Of a DNA stretch of 8,593 bases, positions 1 to 8,593 are shown in pieces. Source of the DNA: Aquificaceae bacterium (GTDB lineage: Bacteria > Aquificota > Aquificia > Aquificales > Aquificaceae). Numbering within the stretch: position 1 is the stretch's first letter; the number at the start of each line of letters is the position of its first letter. The notes under the pieces are model-generated. The model had not been told where the DNA came from. It searched no databases and saw only the letters and a list, made by a program, of their open reading frames with translations. The translations under genes were made by a program, and so were the position numbers. The stretch lies in assembly GCA_026983685.1 (NCBI GenBank), contig JALSTO010000266.1, forward strand, positions 1 to 8,593, written 5' to 3'.

Positions 1-1393
1 CTTGACATGGTAAAAGAGTACCTGATAGACAGGTACGGTGATATAGCTCTTCAGGGAGGGCTGAAGATATACACCACCATAGACCGTGACCTTCAGGCTC
101 TTGCTAAGAGATCCGTTCAGAAGGGTCTCCGGCGGATAGCCATGATGAACCGCATCCCCTTTCTTCCAGAGAGTGAAGAGGATATGAAGAAGTTTTACGA
201 AGCTCAGAGCAAAAGGCTTGTGGACGGAAGGATATACGTGGCGAGGATAGTATCAACAGGAAAAAAATTTGCGGAGGTTGAGCTGGGTGATAAAAAGTTC
301 AAAGTTGACCTCAAGGGACTGAACCTTGAGGGCAGGGATTACACCTTCGTTAAGCTCCACAAAGATATGGAAGGGTGGTGGGCGGAGATAGTTCCTGACC
401 TTCAGGGTGCACTCATCAGCATGGATGTTCATACAGGCGCTATAAGGGCTGTGGTCGGTGGGTACTCGTACTCTTACAGCCCTTTCAACAGGGCTATCAA
501 GGCCATGAGACAGCCCGGCTCTGCTATAAAGCCCGTCATATACTTAGCTGCACTCCTGAAGGGTGAGACCCAGATATCCTCAATTGATGCGAGACCGAGA
601 ACCTTCTACGATCCTGTCACCGGCGAGGAGTGGACACCAAAAAACTATGGAGACGAGGAGTACACAGTTGTAACCCTGAGGCAGGCTCTTGCCAAGAGCA
701 TAAACACCGCAACCGTGAACCTACTGGATAAACTCGGCTTTGATATAGTCCTCAAGGTTGGAGACAAGGTTGGGCTGAACAACCTCAAACCCTACTACTC
801 TTTAGCCCTTGGAACTGTTGAGGTGGCACCGCTTCAGCTCACCTCCGCCTATCAGGTCTTTGCTAACCTCGGGACGAGGTGTGAGCCCTATCTGATAAGG
901 AAGATAGTGGACGGGAGAGGGAAGGTCCTTGAAGAAAACAGTCCTAAATGTGAGGAAGTCCTTCCTCCTCAAGAAACGAGGGTTCTTGTAGATATGCTGA
1001 GGGCTGTTGTGCTTGAAGGTACTGGAAGGTATGCGAGGGACCTTCCGAGGGTGGTTGCAGGAAAGACGGGAACCACCGATGAGTACATGGACGCCTGGTT
1101 TGTAGGCTTTTCTCCCTATATAGTTACCGGCGTATGGGTCGGCTACGACGCTAAGGTCTCCCTCGGACACGGAATGTCTGGGGCAAGGGTAGCCCTGCCT
1201 ATATGGAAGGACTTCATGGCTGTTGCAGCCTCCAAGTACCCCGATGACGACTTTCCCCTTCCAGAGGGAACGATAGTGGTTCCCATAAACCCCAAGGACT
1301 ACGTTATAGCAGATGAGACCTGCCCTGGGATAAACATGGTTTTCGTTGAGGGAACCCAACCAAAGCTGACCTGCTCGGACCTTAGAAATATAA

Positions 1394-1404
<11 letters not shown>
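1..1404 (+). CDS. Class A penicillin-binding protein (PBP1A type), C-terminal part, 5' truncated by window
   Basis: This is a bifunctional peptidoglycan synthase of which only the transpeptidase side is visible. The frame is open from base 1, and the first ATG at 7 is internal, so the N-terminal membrane anchor and glycosyltransferase domain lie outside the window. Numbering from that ATG, residues 19-31 (GLKIYTTIDRDLQ) are the usual linker between the two domains. Residues about 70-132 resemble the OB-like insert of PBP1A. The penicillin-binding motifs follow in order: SAIK at 172-175 with nucleophile Ser172, SIN at 231-233, and KTGT at 353-356. The protein would act in the periplasm, cross-linking peptidoglycan. 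Cysteines at 292/315 and 439/456 fall in two close pairs, and disulphides there are only a possibility. The gene ends in TAG and overlaps the convergent stress-protein gene by 11 bp. PBP1A is favoured over PBP1B or PBP1C because of the OB-like insert and linker. I give no symbol (mrcA/ponA are candidates). Confidence 0.93.
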
Positions 1405-5313
<3,909 letters not shown>

Positions 5314-5317
5314 AGCT

Positions 5318-5914
5318 CTATTTTAAATCCGAGTATTCTATGAGCTCTATCTCATAGATGTCTCCCCCCGAGGTTCTCCTGTAAATGTATATAGGAAGGG
5401 ACGCTTGGGGAGATGCGCACACCTTGAGTATGAGCTCCTTTTTCTTGAGGAGCTCAAGGCTCATACCTTCAAGCCCTCCGTACTTACAGCTTCTCACCAG
5501 CCTCAGAAGGTCCTTATCAACCCTCTTTCTTCCTGGTGTCCAGTCCACCTTACCGGAGCTCAGGACTTTAACGAGAGCTCGCGAGAAGATAGTCTTTCCA
5601 AGAGGGGCAAGCCAGTGGTGGAGGAAGTACATCTTCATCAGTATGAAACCCGCTAACTCGTTGGCATCTTTAACCTTTGTTCTAACGAAACCGCTCCACT
5701 CTCTGTAAAAGCCCTCTATACTGACCTCGTACTCCTTCCCCTTCTTCAGGATTATCAGCTCAAAGCGTCCTTTAGTTCGCCTATTGGAAAGAAGCTCATT
5801 GTAATCGTATATGTACCTTTCGTAGCTTTTGAACTCGTAAGGTCTCGGAACAGACTGGACAGGTGCCTGAGCAAAGGCGTAAGCTGTAAGGGCAAGAGCT
5901 AAAAGTGCTTTCAT
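5318..5914 (-). CDS. Small secreted protein of unknown function
   Basis: I do not recognise this 198-residue protein. The N-terminus is a clear Sec signal peptide: Lys2, a hydrophobic core at 3-14, and candidate cleavage sites after AFA (Ala15) or AQA (Ala17). The first is preferred because a proline follows the second. There is no lipobox cysteine. The mature part (about 183 residues) is basic and aromatic-rich, without further obvious membrane segments. Two cysteines (143 and 166) could form a disulphide in the periplasm. The ATG lies one nucleotide after the CCA end of the upstream tRNA. Reading back in frame, TAA occurs in the tRNA anticodon loop (5954-5956) and there is no ATG, GTG or TTG between it and 5914. 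This ATG is therefore the only start that yields the signal peptide. The next gene begins 4 nt after its stop. A role in the envelope or periplasm is as far as the sequence goes. Confidence 0.82.
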   Translation of the reverse strand: MKALLALALTAYAFAQAPVQSVPRPYEFKSYERYIYDYNELLSNRRTKGRFELIILKKGKEYEVSIEGFYREWSGFVRTKVKDANELAGFILMKMYFLHHWLAPLGKTIFSRALVKVLSSGKVDWTPGRKRVDKDLLRLVRSCKYGGLEGMSLELLKKKELILKVCASPQASLPIYIYRRTSGGDIYEIELIEYSDLK

Positions 5915-5915
5915 C

Positions 5916-5991
5916 TGGTGGGCGCGGGAGGACTCGAACCCCCAACCGGGCGGTTATGAGCCGCCCGCTCTGCCAATTGAGCTACGCGCCC
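5916..5991 (-). tRNA. tRNA with CAU anticodon (elongator Met, or Ile2 decoded via lysidine)
   Basis: The 76-nt sequence folds into a complete cloverleaf. The acceptor stem GGGCGCG/CGCGCCC is perfect (7 bp), the D stem is GCTC/GAGC, and the anticodon stem GGCGG/CCGCC closes the loop CTCATAA. The variable loop is CGGTT, the T stem GGGGG/CCTCC has one G-U pair, the T loop is TTCGAGT, the discriminator is A73 and CCA is encoded. The first pair is G1-C72, so it lacks the unpaired position 1 of bacterial initiator tRNA. The Levitt position is A15-U48 rather than the common G15-C48, a consistent covariant. Elongator Met and Ile2 (C34 changed to lysidine by TilS) cannot be told apart from the anticodon. 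Acceptor pair C4-G69 resembles Ile2, but G5-C68 does not match the E. coli Ile2 pattern. Confidence 0.95.
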
Positions 5992-6003
5992 TGCAAGTCT
6001 ATT

Positions 6004-6032
6004 ATTATAAGCTGGAATACCTTAGTGAGCAA
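6004..6032 (-). promoter_or_regulatory. Probable promoter for the tRNA and downstream genes
   Basis: On the - strand, TTGCTC (6027-6032, inside the last codons of the ferredoxin gene) is followed after exactly 17 bp by TATAAT (6004-6009). The tRNA begins 12 nt after TATAAT, so a start about 7 nt downstream would leave a 5' leader of roughly 5 nt. It would serve the tRNA and probably the secreted-protein, zinc-ribbon, gyrB and Usp genes. The -10 is perfect, the -35 matches 3 of 6, and the spacing is ideal. Confidence 0.6.
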
Positions 6033-6555
6033 CCTCTTCCCCGACGCCGAAGATCTCCCTGTAGAGCTCTGAGTCTATCTTCCTCGCCCTGTGTCTCTCC
6101 TTCGGAACCTCCTCAAGCTCAACAAAGTAGAGGCAGTTGGTAACACACTTGGAAACGCAGGAAGGAAGAAGTCCTTTATCTATACGCTTGTAGCAGTAAT
6201 CGCACTTCTCAACCTTCATCGTTGCTGGATTGAAGGTTATAGCACCGTAAGGGCAGGCTATTATACAGGCTTTACAGCCTATGCATAGAAGTTCCTCAAC
6301 GTAAACGACCCCATCCTTTTCCCTCTTACGCATAGCTGAGGTCGGGCAGGCGAGTACGCAGGGGGCAGGATCGCAGTGAAAGCAGTTCATGGGTAGAAAG
6401 AAGCTGTCAGGCTTGTCGGATATCCCCTCAACCCTAAAAACCTTCATTGGTCTTATGCCGAGCTTCTCAACACCCTTCTCCTGAACGCAGGCTACTTCAC
6501 AGGAGAGACATCCTATGCATCTGTCAAGGTCTATCAGCATCACTGGTCTCTTCAT
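6022..6555 (-). CDS. 4Fe-4S ferredoxin-type electron-transfer subunit (DmsB/PsrB-like)
   Basis: This 177-residue protein has sixteen cysteines arranged for four [4Fe-4S] clusters, as in the electron-transfer subunit of molybdopterin oxidoreductases (DMSO/polysulphide/nitrite reductase families) and hydrogenase HycB-like proteins. The groups are Cys13/16/19/23, Cys58/61/66/70, Cys91/94/97/101, and Cys118/121 with Cys133/137, plus an extra Cys141. In this family, Cys groups from one half complete clusters with groups from the other. No signal peptide or membrane segment is seen, so it would sit in the cytoplasm or follow an exported partner. No catalytic molybdopterin subunit or membrane quinol subunit occurs in the window, so its partner is unknown. 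The start overlaps the YggT stop as ATGA (6552-6555), with GGAAG immediately before the ATG. Translation is probably coupled to YggT. Confidence 0.9.
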   Translation of the reverse strand: MKRPVMLIDLDRCIGCLSCEVACVQEKGVEKLGIRPMKVFRVEGISDKPDSFFLPMNCFHCDPAPCVLACPTSAMRKREKDGVVYVEELLCIGCKACIIACPYGAITFNPATMKVEKCDYCYKRIDKGLLPSCVSKCVTNCLYFVELEEVPKERHRARKIDSELYREIFGVGEEVAH

Positions 6556-6791
6556 CTTCCAATCAACCTGTCAATCAGTATCAGTATGAATATGAGTATC
6601 ATCGGAGATATGTCTATACCTCCCATGTAGGGGAGAACCTGTCTTATAGGTCTGAGCATAGGCTCCACTATCCTGTCTATCAGCTCGTAAAACCTGCTCT
6701 CTCTGATCTGAGGGAACCAAGAACCGAGGGCATGGATGAAGATGATAATTATAAGAAGCTGTATGAGGAGGTGAAGGAGCTTGAGGAGCAT
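6552..6791 (-). CDS. YggT/YlmG family integral membrane protein
   Basis: This is a small membrane protein of 79 residues from the ATG at 6791. Membrane segments span about 3-24 and 61-76. Between them lies the family motif with EPMLRPIRQVLP followed by GGIDISP (about 43-63). YggT/YlmG proteins are widespread; chloroplast and cyanobacterial relatives affect nucleoid distribution, and in bacteria the gene often sits near cell-division or proline-synthesis genes. The precise role is unclear. Here it instead follows rplQ, sharing one base with its stop (TGATG). A GTG one codon upstream (6794) would give a 4-nt GTGA overlap and 80 residues, and neither start has a strong Shine-Dalgarno sequence. 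Translational coupling to rplQ on one side and to the ferredoxin gene on the other is likely. It is at the short end for the family but complete. Confidence 0.88.
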   Translation of the reverse strand: MLLKLLHLLIQLLIIIIFIHALGSWFPQIRESRFYELIDRIVEPMLRPIRQVLPYMGGIDISPMILIFILILIDRLIGR

Positions 6792-7147
6792 CACTCAACC
6801 CATTCAACTATGGCGAGCTCCGCCCCATCCCCTCTCCTTCTCTCAGCCAACTTCAGTACGCGGGTATAACCTCCGTTCCTGTCCTCAAAACGGGGAGCTA
6901 TATCCTCAAAGAGCTTTCTTACAGCCTCCTTGTCGGGCAGAAGCTCAAGAGCCCTCCTTCTTGAAGCCAGATCTCCCCTTTTTCCGAGGGTTACGAGCCT
7001 TTCAACGAAGCTCCTGAGAGCCTTAGCCCTCTCGGTTGTGGTCTCTATCCTCTCCTCAAGGATGAGCGCCCTCGCAAGGCTCCTGTAGAGGGCTAACCTC
7101 TGTTCCTTTGTCCTGTCAAACTTCTTCTTCTTTACCCTGTGCCTCAT
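6791..7147 (-). CDS. rplQ: 50S ribosomal protein L17 (bL17)
   Basis: This 118-residue protein of the large ribosomal subunit begins with the conserved [13 protein letters not shown] and the block [22 protein letters not shown] (residues 16-37). [16 protein letters not shown] follows at about 51-66, and the GGYTRVLKL motif sits at 92-100. Length and motifs are normal for bL17. It follows rpoA after 6 nt, the standard bacterial arrangement at the end of the alpha operon. Its ribosome binding site is formed by the last bases of rpoA. I see no terminator after the gene; the YggT frame begins on its stop codon. Confidence 0.97.
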   Translation of the reverse strand: MRHRVKKKKFDRTKEQRLALYRSLARALILEERIETTTERAKALRSFVERLVTLGKRGDLASRRRALELLPDKEAVRKLFEDIAPRFEDRNGGYTRVLKLAERRRGDGAELAIVEWVE

Positions 7148-7153
7148 CTCCTA

Positions 7154-7160
7154 TCACCTC
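7154..7160 (-). promoter_or_regulatory. Ribosome binding site of rplQ, overlapping the rpoA stop
   Basis: GAGGTGA is a strong Shine-Dalgarno match placed 6 nt before the rplQ ATG. Its TGA is the rpoA stop codon, so a ribosome terminating on rpoA sits on the rplQ initiation site. A second GGAG abuts the ATG and is too close to be the main site. Confidence 0.75.
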
Positions 7161-8104
7161 TTGCTTTCTATATTCAAACCGAGCTGAAGCCCCATCTGCT
7201 TGAGGGCTTCCTTTATCTCCGCAAGTGCTTTCCTTCCTATATTCTTTGTGCTTTTGAGCTCCTCCTCGGTCATTTGAACGAGGTCCCCTATCGTGGTTAT
7301 ACCCATCCTCTTGAGGGAGTTGAGAGCTCTCTGAGATATGTCAAGCTCCTCTATTGAGAGGGTCAGCTTCTCGGAGAGCTCATCTATCGTGATGGGCTCT
7401 TCAAGGGTCGGGACCTCATAGGATATGTGCTCTAAGAGGGAAAGGTGCCTCTGGAGTATGGAAACAGCCTCCTTTACCGCATCCTCGGGAGATTTGGTTC
7501 CATCGGTAGTTACATCAACGCTCAGCTTCTCGTAGTCGGTCTTCCCACCAACCCTTGTCTGCTCTATGCTGTAGCTGACGAGCTTCACGGGAGAGAAGTC
7601 CGCATCAAGGAGTATCCAGCCCGTCTCACCTATGGTTTCCATCTCCTCTGCGAGGACGTACCCTTTTCCCCTCTCTATCCTTATCTCAGCGTTGAACTCC
7701 GTATCCGGGTCCGTTATGGTAGCTATAACCTTCTCTGGGTTGGCTACCTCAACGTTGGGGGGGAGGGCTATATCTCCGGCTTTAACTTCACCTTCTCCTT
7801 TCTTCTTGAGATAGAGGACTTCAACATCGGAGTCTTTGAGGTTAAACCTTATACCCTTTATGTTTGCTATTATCTCAACAACGTCTTCAGCCACACCCTC
7901 AAGGGAGGAGAACTCGTGATAGACTCCGTATATCTTTACCGCAGTCACAGCCGTACCCGATATTGAGGAGAGAAGAACCCTTCTGAGGGCGTTCCCAAGG
8001 GTGGTTCCAAACCCTCTCTCCAAGGGCTCTACCACGAACACACCCCTGTCCTTTTCCTTCTTCTCCCAGTAAATCTTGTTGGGGAAAACAAACTCATTAA
8101 GCAT
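7154..8104 (-). CDS. rpoA: DNA-directed RNA polymerase subunit alpha
   Basis: The alpha subunit dimerises to nucleate RNA polymerase assembly, and its C-terminal domain binds UP elements and activators. The 316 residues split as in other bacteria: N-terminal domain about 1-228, including RGFGTTLGNALRRVLLSS (30-47), a linker of about 15 residues, then the C-terminal domain about 240-312 with its helix-hairpin-helix. Aligned by eye to E. coli, the DNA-contact residues R265, N268, G296 and K298 are kept as R259, N262, G290 and K292, while C269 and S299 are replaced by Ser263 and Ala293. The start is secured by GGAGGT at 8111-8116, 6 nt before the ATG. It lies 15 nt after rpsD and 6 nt before rplQ, the classical order. 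The operon promoter must be outside the window. Confidence 0.98.
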   Translation of the reverse strand: MLNEFVFPNKIYWEKKEKDRGVFVVEPLERGFGTTLGNALRRVLLSSISGTAVTAVKIYGVYHEFSSLEGVAEDVVEIIANIKGIRFNLKDSDVEVLYLKKKGEGEVKAGDIALPPNVEVANPEKVIATITDPDTEFNAEIRIERGKGYVLAEEMETIGETGWILLDADFSPVKLVSYSIEQTRVGGKTDYEKLSVDVTTDGTKSPEDAVKEAVSILQRHLSLLEHISYEVPTLEEPITIDELSEKLTLSIEELDISQRALNSLKRMGITTIGDLVQMTEEELKSTKNIGRKALAEIKEALKQMGLQLGLNIESKR

Positions 8105-8110
8105 CTGGCA

Positions 8111-8116
8111 ACCTCC
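8111..8116 (-). promoter_or_regulatory. Ribosome binding site of rpoA
   Basis: GGAGGT in the 15-nt rpsD-rpoA gap, 6 nt before the ATG at 8104. It is the best Shine-Dalgarno sequence in the window and fits high expression of alpha. Confidence 0.8.
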
Positions 8117-8119
8117 AAA

Positions 8120-8593
8120 TCAAACCTTAGAGTAAAACTCAATGATGTACTGAACGTTCACGGGCACCTCAAGGTACTCCTTCACATTCTCTGGAAGTTT
8201 GAGAACCTTCCCTCTAAAGTTGTCTTTATCAACTTCAAGCCACTCGGGGACGCTCCTGGGGTCAAGGTTCTCAAGATTTTCCTTGAGAAAAGGAATGTCC
8301 CTTGAGGAGGGCTTTACCTCTATTATGTCCCCGGGCTCAACCTCGTAGTGGGGTATGTCAACCTTCCTGCCGTTCACCATTATGTGTCCGTGGGCAACGA
8401 GCTGGCGCGCCTGTCTCCTCGTTGATGCAAAGCCGAGCCTGTAAACGACGTTATCAAGCCTCCTCTCAAGGAGCTGGAGCAGGACATCTCCAGTATTTTC
8501 CTTTGACTTAGCTGCGAGGTCAAAGTATCTCTTGAACTGCTTCTCCCTGAGACCCCCGTAAAGGTACTTTAGCTTCTGCTTCTCCATCAAACG
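8120..8593 (-). CDS. rpsD: 30S ribosomal protein S4 (uS4), 5' truncated by window
   Basis: These are the C-terminal 157 residues of the small-subunit protein uS4, a primary 16S rRNA binder. The frame is open to the window edge (CGT at 8591-8593, then TTG and ATG). These codons are internal: the visible part starts at the [10 protein letters not shown] region, which in full-length uS4 (about 200-210 residues) lies some 50 residues in. The S4 RNA-binding domain is complete, with [20 protein letters not shown], the [13 protein letters not shown] loop and EPGDIIEV. The C-terminus ends in the typical [12 protein letters not shown]. Whether the N-terminus has the zinc-binding cysteines found in some lineages cannot be seen. 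In some bacteria S4 is the autogenous repressor of this operon; the control site would be outside the window. Confidence 0.97.
   Translation of the reverse strand, partial: RLMEKQKLKYLYGGLREKQFKRYFDLAAKSKENTGDVLLQLLERRLDNVVYRLGFASTRRQARQLVAHGHIMVNGRKVDIPHYEVEPGDIIEVKPSSRDIPFLKENLENLDPRSVPEWLEVDKDNFRGKVLKLPENVKEYLEVPVNVQYIIEFYSKV

Noticed and set aside
802..1359. 185-codon open frame on the - strand inside the PBP gene
   Set aside because: It is antisense to the conserved transpeptidase domain, has no recognisable domain, and the PBP motifs in the other strand explain the coding constraint.
5916..5991. The CAU tRNA as the initiator tRNA
   Set aside because: Initiator tRNAs of bacteria lack a Watson-Crick pair at 1-72; here G1-C72 is paired, and the anticodon stem lacks the three consecutive G-C pairs with all G on one side.
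5992..6021. Terminator after the ferredoxin gene
   Set aside because: The 30-nt gap has no GC-rich hairpin followed by a T-run on the - strand; its A/T-rich part is better explained as the -10 region of the tRNA promoter.
6447..6869. 140-codon open frame on the + strand crossing the ferredoxin, YggT and rplQ genes
   Set aside because: It is antisense to three well-supported genes, low in complexity, and resembles no family.

Overview
The window looks like chromosomal housekeeping DNA from a thermophilic, Gram-negative-type bacterium, most likely of the Aquificales (Aquifex/Hydrogenobacter/Thermocrinis-like). This is inferred from very charged, Glu/Lys/Arg-rich proteins, frequent ATA (Ile) and AGG/AGA (Arg) codons, extreme gene packing, and the general look of the GyrB, RpoA and S4 sequences. 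The lineage is inferred from these features and was not established by a database match.

Layout. On the + strand, 1-1404 is the C-terminal part of a class A penicillin-binding protein (PBP1A type) that runs in from outside the window. Everything else (1394-8593) is on the - strand. Read in the direction of transcription the order is: rpsD (uS4, cut by the window end) - rpoA (RNA polymerase alpha) - rplQ (bL17) - a YggT-family membrane protein - a four-cluster [4Fe-4S] ferredoxin-type electron-transfer subunit - a tRNA with CAU anticodon - a small secreted protein of unknown function - a coiled-coil/zinc-ribbon protein (FlgZ/CdsZ-like family) - gyrB - a tandem universal stress protein. The last gene converges on the PBP gene and overlaps it by 11 bp.

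The - strand genes are nearly continuous. The largest gap is 30 nt, between the ferredoxin gene and the tRNA, and several genes overlap by 1-8 nt. No rho-independent terminator was seen anywhere. Two promoter-like sites could subdivide the cluster: one just upstream of the tRNA (TTGCTC, 17 bp, TATAAT), and one at the 3' end of the zinc-ribbon gene (GTGGCA, 18 bp, TATAAT). The second lies so close to the gyrB ATG that the gyrB transcript would be leaderless.

Functionally the cluster mixes translation (uS4, bL17, tRNA), transcription (alpha), DNA topology (GyrB), stress (Usp), the envelope (PBP1A, YggT, secreted protein) and respiration (ferredoxin). I see no mobile element, CRISPR array, phage gene or defence system, and no clear sign of a new multi-gene system. 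The most unusual points are organisational: a signal-peptide ORF that starts one nucleotide after the tRNA CCA end, the probable leaderless gyrB promoter, and an orphan iron-sulphur subunit locked by start/stop overlaps to the alpha/L17 operon. No stretch longer than 30 nt is without a gene.
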